The position numbers and the translations under genes are program-made. A model generated the notes under the pieces. That model did not search any database. It saw only the letters and a program-made list of their open reading frames with translations, and had not been told where the DNA came from. Shown here piece by piece: positions 25,059 through 33,389 of a DNA stretch of 64,000 bases. How positions within the stretch are numbered: position 1 is the stretch's first letter; each line of letters begins with the position of its first letter. The DNA lies in contig NZ_RJJE01000002.1 in assembly GCF_003721565.1 (NCBI RefSeq), positions 62,001-126,000 on the forward strand, in the 5' to 3' direction. This DNA comes from Rufibacter immobilis. GTDB lineage: Bacteria > Bacteroidota > Bacteroidia > Cytophagales > Hymenobacteraceae.

Positions 25059-26882
25059 TTATACTTTGTCCCCTCTCAATTTGCGCAGGCGCTTGCGGGC
25101 TTCGGCCACAAATACGCTGCCGGGGTGCTTTACCAGTAGCTGGTTGTAGAGTTCCTGAGCTTTTTGGGGCTGGTTCAGGTTTTCTTCGTTGAGTCTGGCC
25201 AGCAGAAAAAGGGCATCGTCTGACAGGATATCGTACTTGGGGTTGTCAATGATGAGCTGTAGGTTTTGGGCGGCTTCGGCAAATTGCCCCATCTGTTGCT
25301 GCAACTCGGCTTTCTGGAAGTAGATTTCATCTGTGAGACTGTGGCCCGGGTACTTGGTCAGGAGTTTATCCAGAGCGCTGAGGGCCTCAGGGTATTTGTG
25401 CTGGAACACCAGGAAGTCAATGGCCGCATATTCTTTCAGGGCGGCCGCCGAGGTATCAAGCCCTGTGTTGTCTATAATGAGCAGGCTCAGGTCCAGGGCA
25501 TCATTGGCGATCTCGCGGCTGGTGGCTAGCTTTAAAATGTCTAAATGGCTTTGCGCCAACTCAAAGTCGCCTTTGTAGTAGTTGAGCCGGGCGTTGCGGA
25601 GTTTGGCTTCATAGCCCAATGGCTGCTCTTTGTGCGTCTTCTCCACCTGGCTGTAGAGCAAAGTGCTTTCCCAAGGCTCGCCCCGGAGCAGGTACACATC
25701 GGCTAAGGCCAATTTCGCCTCCGCCACCACATTTTGGTTGGCCCGGGGCATGGCAATGACTTCCTGCAGGTTTTTAACGGCCGTTTCCGGGGCATCTAAA
25801 TAGAAAGCCTGCAGTTCTCCCAGCTCTTTCAGGATTTCGGCGGTACGGTCAGTACGGCCCATCTCCTGCAACAGTGCTTCGTACTCTTGGGCGAGAAGTT
25901 TTATTTTTTCTCTGTCTAAGGGAAAGGTATTCTTCACCTGCTCTTCCCGGGCCTGGATGATGCGCTGCCTCGCGATGGGGTACAGGTCGCCGGTGCGGTA
26001 CTGCTGCATTACGTAGGTGTATCCTTCTATAGCGGTGGCGTAGTCTTTGTTCCGTAGACTGATGTCTGCCATGGAGAGCACCCGTGCCCCGCCGCCTTGC
26101 GTACGGCGGTCCAGAGCCCGGGTCTGGAGCAAGGCCGGGCCGAAGTCTTTGCGCTGGAGCAAGGTCCAGATGAGGAGTTCCTGCACAGGGGTGGCATCGG
26201 GATCGGTCTGTACCTCAGTCATGAGGCGCTGTTCCAGCTGAACCAGAGACTCCTCATCCCGAAGCACGTTTTGCAGCAGATTTTGAGCATAGGTTAAGGG
26301 TACGGCATTGCCTTTTACCTGCCGCAGCACTTCATCTACCAATTGATCGGTTTTGCGTTGAAAGGCGTACAGTTGGAGCAACTGCGCTGCGAAGCTTTTC
26401 TCGCTGCCGCTCAACTGGCGGGCCCGCAGGTAACTTTGTTCGGCGTAGGGAAGCAAATCGGCCTGTTGAAAAGCACTGGCCACGCTGTACACGTTCTCTG
26501 GCGTGGTAGCCTGCACCACCTGTGCCCACTTCTTCTCGGCGGCGGCGGCATTGCCGGTGGCCTGCAGCACTTTTCCTTCATCAACGGCATAGGCCGGCAC
26601 CGCTGGGTACTTCTTCTGGGCGCGCTTTACCAGTTTATCGGCTTCCTTGAAATTACGGAGCGCCAGCAGGGTTTTGAGGTAATCTGGGTAAACCAGCCCA
26701 AACTGAACATCCTGCTCCACCAGTTGGCTGTACAGCGCCTCGGCTTTGGCAAAATCATTCTGCCGCAGGTACTCTTTGGCCAAGGCCATCTGCTCAGCCA
26801 CCCCCTGCGCTTTTGCCTGCGGCACCATTAGGCCCAGACACCCTATGGCCAGTAACCAGATCAACAATAACTTTCTCTTCAT
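25059..26882 (-). CDS. exported tetratricopeptide repeat protein
   Basis: A 607-residue TPR protein. Seen: a cleavable signal peptide (MKRKLLLIWLLAIGCLGL) ending AKAQG, then many 34-residue-like repeats; clear examples are FAKAEALYSQLVEQDVQFG near the start and AQELYNQLLVKHPGSVFVAEARKRLRKL at the end. It is probably a periplasmic or membrane-attached protein-protein interaction scaffold. It is separated from the upstream PpiD-like gene by a terminator, although both lie on the minus strand. The specific partner cannot be told. Confidence 0.85.
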   Translation of the reverse strand: MKRKLLLIWLLAIGCLGLMVPQAKAQGVAEQMALAKEYLRQNDFAKAEALYSQLVEQDVQFGLVYPDYLKTLLALRNFKEADKLVKRAQKKYPAVPAYAVDEGKVLQATGNAAAAEKKWAQVVQATTPENVYSVASAFQQADLLPYAEQSYLRARQLSGSEKSFAAQLLQLYAFQRKTDQLVDEVLRQVKGNAVPLTYAQNLLQNVLRDEESLVQLEQRLMTEVQTDPDATPVQELLIWTLLQRKDFGPALLQTRALDRRTQGGGARVLSMADISLRNKDYATAIEGYTYVMQQYRTGDLYPIARQRIIQAREEQVKNTFPLDREKIKLLAQEYEALLQEMGRTDRTAEILKELGELQAFYLDAPETAVKNLQEVIAMPRANQNVVAEAKLALADVYLLRGEPWESTLLYSQVEKTHKEQPLGYEAKLRNARLNYYKGDFELAQSHLDILKLATSREIANDALDLSLLIIDNTGLDTSAAALKEYAAIDFLVFQHKYPEALSALDKLLTKYPGHSLTDEIYFQKAELQQQMGQFAEAAQNLQLIIDNPKYDILSDDALFLLARLNEENLNQPQKAQELYNQLLVKHPGSVFVAEARKRLRKLRGDKV

Positions 26883-26937
26883 GCGTATCTCTTTGGCAGT
26901 GCCTTCTCCTTAACGTATTCTGCGCCTGTACAATATA

Positions 26938-26977
26938 CTGTTTAGGGGCCGTTTTTCTAAAAATAGGCAAAAACCAG
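26938..26977. repeat. 40-bp palindromic repeat, copy 12 (asymmetric, worn)
   Basis: ctgtttaggggccgtttttc is intact; the partner arm has decayed to aaaaataggcaaaaacc. Confidence 0.75.
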
Positions 26978-26985
26978 GCGGGCAT

Positions 26986-27027
26986 AAATAACAAGAGCCG
27001 CGCTGGATGGCGCGGCTCTTGTTATTT
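26986..27027. terminator. 18-bp hairpin terminator after the PpiD-like gene
   Basis: aaataacaagagccgcgc (26986-27003) pairs perfectly with 27010-27027. It begins 15 nt after the stop of the isomerase gene on the minus strand. Confidence 0.8.
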
Positions 27028-27041
27028 GAAGAAGATTTGGC

Positions 27042-29147
27042 TTAGAAGAATCTAACGCGATTGTCTTCAATCTCTGCGTTTTTACGGATGGCTTCATACA
27101 AGGCGCTCTGTACACGTCCGGCGCGGGTTCCTTGCAGTTGCTGCTTCACAGAGGCGATGTCTGCCACTGGAGTGGCTGGCGTCACGTTGGTTAACTCTAC
27201 CACAATCACGCCGCCTTCACCGTCTACCGGGGCCGTACGCTGACCTGGCTTCAACCCGAAGGCTCTACCAATGGCCACCGGCTCGTATCCAATTCCCTGT
27301 GCGTTGGCGGCACCCAAGGTAACGTCTGTAGCGGTACGCACAAGCGCATCTGGACCGTATTTAGCTGCAATTTCCTCTAATGTACCAGAAGCAGCACCTA
27401 ACTTCTCTTTAATCTTTTTGGCTTTGAGCTCATTGCGTACAGCGGCGGTTAACTCTTCCCGCACGTCTTCCACTTTGGCAGTTCCTTTTTCACGTTTACC
27501 GGTTAATACCGCTACCACGTATTGGTCATCCATAGTGATTACCGGAGAGACATCGCCTTCTTTGGTGTCTTTGGAGAACGCCCAACGTACCAATTCACGC
27601 GCATTCTGCAGGTTGTTTACAGAGCGGTCGCTGGCGCTGAAGTTCTTGGCTTCTGCTTTCACCAGACCTTTCTCATTGGCTACCGCTTTGTTGAAATCCT
27701 CCAGGTTTGAGCTGTTAGCGGCAATACCGCTGGCACGCCCGAAAGCAAACTCACGGGAGTTGTCGCTTGGGGTTAAGGCGCGGGTTACTTGGGCAATCTG
27801 GTAGGTTCTGGTAGTTTTAGGTTCTGTGATCTTCACAATATGGTAACCGTAATCTGTTTCTACCAGGTTTGGCAGCAAACCTGCTCCAGAAGCACCAAAT
27901 ACTGCTTTCTCAAAAGATGGCACCATTCTGCCTTCGGTGAACCAACCTAAATCCCCACCTACAGAGGCAGTTCCGTCAGAGCCGTGCTGGGCAGCCAGTT
28001 GGGCGAAGTTCGCTCCCCCTTTGATCTGGTTCAAGATGCCCTGCGCTTTGGTTTTAGCCGCGGCTTTGGCCTCTGGGGTATCACTTTCTGGTTTGATCAG
28101 GATGTGGCTGGCACGTACAGAAGCCTGGCCACCGTCTTTCACATCCATTACTTTGTACAGGCTGAAGTTTCCGTTCTGAGCGAAAGGACCGTACAGTTTG
28201 CCTTTCTCCAGGGTTTGGTTTTTCAGTTCTGCCGGTACTTCATGGGCTGCCACGTAAGCTCCGTTGAAAGGAGTATCTGACTCTGCTTTTACAAACAGGG
28301 AATCATTCTCAGCAGTGGCAAAGCGCGCCGCCAGTTCTGCGGTTTCAGTGCTGTATTCTGCGCTATCTTCTTTAGAGGCAGCAACCGGCACAGACACATA
28401 CGTAATGGAACGGCCTTCTTCTACCTCAAATTTCTTTTTGTTCTTGTTCAGGTATTCGCTCAGTTGGTCATCGGTTACCTTCACCGCTGAATCAGCAATG
28501 CTGAAATAAGGCACGAACAACGCTTTGATGGAAGCTCTGGTGTTTTGTTCCGTGTTGAAGCGTTTGGCTTCTTCTGTGGTTACATAGTTAGAGAACGTGA
28601 ACAGGTTGTAATATTTGTTACGCAAACGGTCTGTAGCCAGATCTTGCTCATACTTACGCCAGGCCGCTTGTTGCTCTGGAGGCATGCTGCCCAGGTTGCG
28701 CAGGGTCTGTTTTACCTGTTCCACGTTGAACTGACCGGTCTGCGGGTCTGTGAACATCTGTCTCAGGGCAGGGTGCACGTTACGTCCCTGCACCATGTCT
28801 ACCTGCTCTTCTTCAGAGATTCCCAAGCCCACTTTCTCAAACTCTCCTTCAAAAGCGTATTTGAAAACCAACTGGTTCCAGGTTTGCTCGCGCAGAGAAG
28901 CCATTTCAGCTTCAGAAGGCTGGCGTCCGTACTGGTTGGCGTAATTGTTTCTGGCTTCCTCAAACATGGCCTCAAACTCCTGCACAGAGATTTCATGCCC
29001 CGCAACTTCCCCTACCACCATTTTGTCTCCGAACAACCGGGAATTTGGTCCCAGCAAGTCTCCCAACACAATGAAAATGAGCAAGCCAATGGCTATTGCG
29101 CCAATGGCGAAGCCTGACTTCTCCCGAATCTTGTTAATTAATGCCAT
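27042..29147 (-). CDS. SurA/PpiD-like peptidylprolyl isomerase
   Basis: A 701-residue membrane-anchored folding factor. Seen: an N-terminal helix (FAIGAIAIGLLIFIVLGDLLG) that would anchor it in the inner membrane, a SurA_N-like helical domain to about residue 240, and a parvulin (PpiC) domain at roughly residues 345-445 with RASHILIKPES, FAQLAAQHGSDGTASVGGDLGWF and LVETDYGYHIVKI. These are the rotamase motifs. A second, degenerate domain follows. It would assist folding of exported proteins. It lies 83 nt downstream of the CNNM/CorC gene and ends in a terminator. Confidence 0.9.
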   Translation of the reverse strand: MALINKIREKSGFAIGAIAIGLLIFIVLGDLLGPNSRLFGDKMVVGEVAGHEISVQEFEAMFEEARNNYANQYGRQPSEAEMASLREQTWNQLVFKYAFEGEFEKVGLGISEEEQVDMVQGRNVHPALRQMFTDPQTGQFNVEQVKQTLRNLGSMPPEQQAAWRKYEQDLATDRLRNKYYNLFTFSNYVTTEEAKRFNTEQNTRASIKALFVPYFSIADSAVKVTDDQLSEYLNKNKKKFEVEEGRSITYVSVPVAASKEDSAEYSTETAELAARFATAENDSLFVKAESDTPFNGAYVAAHEVPAELKNQTLEKGKLYGPFAQNGNFSLYKVMDVKDGGQASVRASHILIKPESDTPEAKAAAKTKAQGILNQIKGGANFAQLAAQHGSDGTASVGGDLGWFTEGRMVPSFEKAVFGASGAGLLPNLVETDYGYHIVKITEPKTTRTYQIAQVTRALTPSDNSREFAFGRASGIAANSSNLEDFNKAVANEKGLVKAEAKNFSASDRSVNNLQNARELVRWAFSKDTKEGDVSPVITMDDQYVVAVLTGKREKGTAKVEDVREELTAAVRNELKAKKIKEKLGAASGTLEEIAAKYGPDALVRTATDVTLGAANAQGIGYEPVAIGRAFGLKPGQRTAPVDGEGGVIVVELTNVTPATPVADIASVKQQLQGTRAGRVQSALYEAIRKNAEIEDNRVRFF

Positions 29148-29230
29148 GTAAGTATTAGACGTATTTTAAGCGTTATGCAAAATAATCTGAATATGTGATA
29201 AAATCAAAATATAAGTGTCTATAGAGCAGG

Positions 29231-30496
29231 TTATTCTTCTGCGGGGGCAGATCTGACGGAAAGATGCACGGTGTTGATGCGGTGCTCATCCATGGAAAGG
29301 ATTCTGATTTCAAAAGGCGGAACCACCACCACATCGCCGGCGGTGGGTATTTCTTCCAGTACAGACAAGATAAACCCGCCCAAAGTTTCATAGTCGCCCT
29401 CTGGTAGGCCTAGGTTGTATTTCTCATTGAGGTAGTCTATCTCCTGCCGGGCGCTGAACAGGTAAGATCCGGTTTGGGCCAAAGATTGCTCCAGCAGGTC
29501 TTCCTCATCATATTCATCGTTGATGTCGCCCAGGATTTCCTCCATCACGTCTTCCAGGGTCACCAAGCCGGAGGTACCGCCAAATTCATCTACCACCAGC
29601 ACAATGCTGCGGTGTTCGGTAATGAATTTCACGAAGAGTTCCCGCGCCAGCATGTTCTCGGGCACGGCTTCCAGAGGTGTCAGGATCTGCTCCAAGGAAG
29701 TGGGGTTGTTGAAAAGGGAAAACTGGTGGCAGTAGCCTAAGATATGGTCCAGGGAGTCCTGGTAGATCAGAATTTTGGAGTGGCCAGTTTCAATAAACGC
29801 CTGCCGCAGCACCTCCACGCCTTCGTCCAGCTCAATGGCGTCTATCTCAATGCGGGGCACCATACATTCCCGCACCTTCACGTTTTTGAACTCCAACGCA
29901 TTATGGAAGATCTTACTGTCTACTTCATTGGTAGGCGTCAGCAAGGTTTCCTCCGCTGTAGGGATTTTCAGCCCAAAGGGTTGAAAGGCTACGGCATTGC
30001 CTACTACCTCCGGGGCGTTTAGCGGCTCTTTTTCTGAAAACAGCCCTAAAACAGCGTGCACTACGGCAGTAATTGGGTACAGCAACACCACCATAATTGC
30101 CATTGGCCCCGCCACCACGTTAAACAGCCGGATGGGTGAGGCTACGTTGGCCCACATGCCTATGGTAAGCAGCAGAAGCCAGGAAGATACTACTGCCGCA
30201 AGACCAGCCAGCAAAACCGCTGCCCCAGGCACTACGTGCGACTGCAACTGCCCATAGAAGCTCCCATACAGACCAAGACCCAGCAACAGCAACGCTGCCC
30301 CCATTCCAATCTGAATGGTAAGCGCTAGAATACCTTCGCGGCGCAGCAGGAAACTACGTATGGATGGCTTCTGCTCCGCTGTTTCCAGTTGGATGTAAGG
30401 TTTCCCAACTTGCCGCAGGGCGACTTCTGCCATACTGAACAGGAGAAGCAGCAGCACTCCTACCCCAGCGGTCATGTAAGAGGAGACAAGGTCCAT
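29231..30496 (-). CDS. CNNM/CorC (GldE-like) membrane protein with repeat-derived linker
   Basis: A 421-residue protein of the CNNM/CorC family, resembling Bacteroidota GldE. Seen: an N-terminal DUF21-like membrane part (hydrophobic segments to about residue 145), two CBS domains (VKVRECMVPRIEIDAIELDE..., then RSIVLVVDEFGGTSGLVTLEDVMEEILGDI) and a C-terminal CorC_HlyC domain (LPEGDYETLGGFILSVLEEIP). I chose the ATG at 30496; a TTG three codons upstream is also possible. A palindromic repeat at 30015-30053 encodes AVLGLFSEKEPLNA in frame, about residues 148-161, in the linker between the membrane part and the CBS domains. Confidence 0.85.
   Translation of the reverse strand: MDLVSSYMTAGVGVLLLLLFSMAEVALRQVGKPYIQLETAEQKPSIRSFLLRREGILALTIQIGMGAALLLLGLGLYGSFYGQLQSHVVPGAAVLLAGLAAVVSSWLLLLTIGMWANVASPIRLFNVVAGPMAIMVVLLYPITAVVHAVLGLFSEKEPLNAPEVVGNAVAFQPFGLKIPTAEETLLTPTNEVDSKIFHNALEFKNVKVRECMVPRIEIDAIELDEGVEVLRQAFIETGHSKILIYQDSLDHILGYCHQFSLFNNPTSLEQILTPLEAVPENMLARELFVKFITEHRSIVLVVDEFGGTSGLVTLEDVMEEILGDINDEYDEEDLLEQSLAQTGSYLFSARQEIDYLNEKYNLGLPEGDYETLGGFILSVLEEIPTAGDVVVVPPFEIRILSMDEHRINTVHLSVRSAPAEE
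30015..30053. repeat. 40-bp palindromic repeat, copy 13, inside a coding sequence
   Basis: gcgtttagcggctctttttc and aaaacagccctaaaacagcg. It lies within the CNNM/CorC gene and is translated in frame on the minus strand without stop codons. Confidence 0.88.
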
Positions 30497-30507
30497 CAGA
30501 ATCAAAT

Positions 30508-30672
30508 CTATTGCTTTGGCTTTGCCTTATCCATACGGAAAAGCATCAGAAAGATAACGGATAACATGAAGATCCAATAGCTTCCTATCAAGCCCGCCAC
30601 AATAGATTGATGTACTCCTATCACCAGACAGACCACTGCCAGGGCCATGTAGATGGTTTGTTTTAAGGTCAT
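30508..30672 (-). CDS. 54-aa two-helix membrane protein in the lptC operon
   Basis: A small gene: MTLKQTIYMALAVVCLVIG... with two hydrophobic helices (residues 6-20 and 24-46) and a Lys-rich tail (DKAKPKQ). Its ATG overlaps the lptC stop codon (ATGA), and its stop lies 11 nt before the CNNM/CorC ATG, so it is almost certainly translated as part of the operon. No family recognised. Confidence 0.75.
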   Translation of the reverse strand: MTLKQTIYMALAVVCLVIGVHQSIVAGLIGSYWIFMLSVIFLMLFRMDKAKPKQ

Positions 30673-31235
30673 TGCTTTAGTACAAAAGAGCCGGAGAACT
30701 GTTTTAAAGTATAATCAGAGAAATCTTGTTTGGCAGTAAGCCCTACGCCGGTCACTACTTCCTCTTTGCTCGTGATCCGGACGAATTTGTCAGTGAAGAT
30801 GCTCTGCTTTTGCCGCTCCCAGAAAAGCTCCTCGGTGTTTAACTGCTCCTCTTTCACCACATTTCTTACCACCACGTCATTGCGGGCAAAGTACTGATCT
30901 TTGGCTTTATCATACTTACCATATTTGGCGGTGATGATGGTAGTGGGCCTTTCCTCCTCGTAGAACGTGATGTACATGCCTTTGGGGTACAGGATGTCTC
31001 CGTTCTGTAACTGCTGCTCTACCGGAGCACTTAGCTTCAGCTTGGTTTTGGCAGAATCACTGTAAATAGTTACCTGGTTGTATGTCTCAGAGGTTGGCCC
31101 TTTGTACTCAATGGGTCTTACTACCTCATCTGCCTTCTGGCAGCTCCAGCTAAACATGGCCACCAAGGGCAAACAGGCCATTGCGGCTTTCATACGCGTG
31201 TATTCTTTGAGCAGAGCCAGCACTTGATTCACCAT
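30669..31235 (-). CDS. lptC: LPS export protein LptC
   Basis: A 188-residue LptC-like protein carrying LPS across the periplasm together with LptA and LptB. Seen: a hydrophobic N-terminal segment with a lipobox-like LVAMFSWSC (Cys32), which could make it a lipoprotein or act as a membrane anchor; then SETYNQVTIYSDSAKTKLKLSAPV, ILYPKGMYITFYEE and FARNDVVVRNV, which follow the beta-jellyroll LptC pattern. A second in-frame ATG at 31193 would place the lipobox close to the start. It is followed by the 54-aa gene with a 4-nt overlap. Confidence 0.85.
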   Translation of the reverse strand: MVNQVLALLKEYTRMKAAMACLPLVAMFSWSCQKADEVVRPIEYKGPTSETYNQVTIYSDSAKTKLKLSAPVEQQLQNGDILYPKGMYITFYEEERPTTIITAKYGKYDKAKDQYFARNDVVVRNVVKEEQLNTEELFWERQKQSIFTDKFVRITSKEEVVTGVGLTAKQDFSDYTLKQFSGSFVLKQ

Positions 31236-31321
31236 TCCTTTAAACGTTTCAGATACCAGACCCCAGAATCTAATGATTCAGGACCTGGTATCTGTCTATG
31301 TTCTTTAAGTACGTCTTCTTT

Positions 31322-32665
31322 TTAATCAAACCTGCGTTTAATAAACCAGCGGTTATTAAAGGTAATACCTACGTTTACCCTAAAGTATTGCTCTTTAAGA
31401 CCCGTGTTCTTGGCCTCCAACTGTCCTACCGTGAAACTGGTGTTCAGGAGCGCCTGCGTGTAATCTGGTGGCCTCACCCCTCTTCCCAGAGGAAGGGAGA
31501 AACCCCAGGTGAACGCCATGTCTTTCAGATCATGAGCTGTAACGGCATTAGAACCAATTGTGCCCACTAACTCTGATTTTCCGTAGTAGCCACCCAGGCG
31601 GTAGCTTATCCGTTTAAAGTAAGAACTGACAGAACCCGCATCTGGTGTAAACTCAGTACCTAAACCAACTCTGTATCCATCGCCCAACTCCTGGCCGCCT
31701 TCGTTCTTGTTCAGGGAGAATCCTCTGAAGTCAGAACCTTTTATGTTGGTGAAGTCTGCGCCTATTGTCCAGTTTTTATTGTTGTCAAAAGACACACCCG
31801 CCTGCCACATCTGAGGCAAAGTAGTATGCCCATCCAAACTATCTATAACTAAGGCAGAGATTAGAGATTCATCCAAAAACCTGCGTTCCTGGGTGGTGAC
31901 ACGGTCTGCGCTAATGGCAGCCTTGCCTGTATAGGTAGCACCAAGGCCTATATTCGCTTTCGGGCTGAGTGATTTACGGTAGTGCAAGCCGCCTTTCAAC
32001 ATTACCCCAGTGTATTTGGTAGTAGTGTTGAATAAAGTTTTCTGCAGGGCGCTAGTTTCATCAGCGGGATCTACCAAAATATTTGACGACTGTCTCTCAA
32101 TCGTCCCAAAAATATAGGACCCAGACACCCCCGCCGTTAAGCCGTTCGCAATTCTAATGCCGTGGGCAAAATAGACTTCGTTCAAGCCGCCGCTGCCTCT
32201 GTATTCTGTAAGAGCCGTTACTGGCACTTCATTCTCTGTACCGGGCACGGTAGAAGTAGCAACCGTCTCATAGTTCACCCGGCTGTATGGCTTAAGCCCT
32301 AAAGCAGTTGTCCAGCGGCGGGAAAGCGGAATAGACAGGGAAAGAGAACCCAAATTTGCCGTGCCGTCTACCTGAGACGTATTTCTATCAGAGAGCTTCT
32401 TCAGCTCAGAAGCCACAGTTGCCTCAAACGTTACCAAATTATTGTAATACAGCAGCGCCGGGTTCATGTCATTGATAAGAAAGGGACTAGCAGTTGCCAC
32501 CCCTACCTGGCCCATACCGGCACTACGGACTGTACCGGTGCCATGCACCAGATCACCTACGCCGAAGCGGGAATATGGGGAGTTGGAAAGCTGCTGCGCC
32601 TGTACCTGCTGTGCTCCAATAACTAAACCAGAGATGACTAACAGTGCGCGGAAGGGCTTATACAT
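31322..32665 (-). CDS. outer-membrane beta-barrel protein
   Basis: A 447-residue protein with a signal peptide (ending QAQQ) and a beta-barrel composition: regular amphipathic strands, many Gly/Ser/Thr, and a terminal aromatic strand (RVNVGITFNNRWFIKRRFD). The start of the mature protein, SNSPYSRFGVGDLVHGTGTVRSAGMGQVGVA, resembles Bacteroidota FadL/OmpP1-like proteins. The ATG at 32665 overlaps the coaX stop by 8 nt, so translation is probably coupled. It is always likely co-transcribed with coaX and lptC. No transport substrate can be assigned. Confidence 0.8.
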   Translation of the reverse strand: MYKPFRALLVISGLVIGAQQVQAQQLSNSPYSRFGVGDLVHGTGTVRSAGMGQVGVATASPFLINDMNPALLYYNNLVTFEATVASELKKLSDRNTSQVDGTANLGSLSLSIPLSRRWTTALGLKPYSRVNYETVATSTVPGTENEVPVTALTEYRGSGGLNEVYFAHGIRIANGLTAGVSGSYIFGTIERQSSNILVDPADETSALQKTLFNTTTKYTGVMLKGGLHYRKSLSPKANIGLGATYTGKAAISADRVTTQERRFLDESLISALVIDSLDGHTTLPQMWQAGVSFDNNKNWTIGADFTNIKGSDFRGFSLNKNEGGQELGDGYRVGLGTEFTPDAGSVSSYFKRISYRLGGYYGKSELVGTIGSNAVTAHDLKDMAFTWGFSLPLGRGVRPPDYTQALLNTSFTVGQLEAKNTGLKEQYFRVNVGITFNNRWFIKRRFD

Positions 32666-33374
32666 TATACTCAAGTATTCGGTTTAACCCGATTAAAACC
32701 AATTCGGGAATGACAAAGATGCGTGCTTTTACTGTACTTTCAAAAAACGGGGCATCGCCGCCGCAGAATATGACCGTTACCGGTTTGTATTGACGTTCAT
32801 AATGTTGAATAAGCGCTTCTGCCTCTGCCTGAACCCCAAACAGAACACCTGCTCTCATGGCGTCTGCCGTGGTTTTGGCGGGTAGAGATGGCAGCTCATA
32901 TCCCTCCAGTAGCGGCAGTTTACCAGTAAAGGCATGCATGGCCTGGTACCGCATGTAAATACCAGGTGAAATACTCCCTCCCTGAAACGTGCCATTGGCC
33001 AGGAGCAAATCATAGGTAATACAGGTGCCGGCGTCTATAATGAGGCAATTCCGCTCCCGGAACAGGTAATGGGCTCCCACAGCCGCCGCCATACGGTCTA
33101 CACCCAGCGTATGCGGGGTGCCGTAGTGGTTCTGCACCGGAACCGGCGTCTGGGCATTGTACATGATTCGTTGCCCAGAAACCGGAACATGCTGCACCAG
33201 CTCCCCCGACTCATTGCTGACAGAGGACATGATAGCGTTCTGCAAAGGCATACCCTCCAGTTTCTGCCCCAAAGAGGCAAAATCTGGGCAGATAAACTGC
33301 TGCACCAGCTGCCCGTCCTGGAAAAGACCGGCTTTGATGCGGGTATTGCCCCTGTCTATTGCCAGATTCAGCAT
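32658..33374 (-). CDS. coaX: type III pantothenate kinase
   Basis: A 238-residue CoaX that phosphorylates pantothenate, the first step of CoA synthesis. Seen: the phosphate-loop LAIDRGNTRIKAGLF, GTPHTLGVDRMAAAVGA, LIIDAGTCITYDLL and GGSISPGIYMRYQAMHAFTGKLP, all type III motifs, in a shorter format than the usual 255 residues. It begins 15 nt after the pseudouridine synthase stop. PanC and PanD elsewhere in the window supply the pathway upstream. Confidence 0.94.
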   Translation of the reverse strand: MLNLAIDRGNTRIKAGLFQDGQLVQQFICPDFASLGQKLEGMPLQNAIMSSVSNESGELVQHVPVSGQRIMYNAQTPVPVQNHYGTPHTLGVDRMAAAVGAHYLFRERNCLIIDAGTCITYDLLLANGTFQGGSISPGIYMRYQAMHAFTGKLPLLEGYELPSLPAKTTADAMRAGVLFGVQAEAEALIQHYERQYKPVTVIFCGGDAPFFESTVKARIFVIPELVLIGLNRILEYNV

Positions 33375-33389
33375 TCTATGAACGAATGA

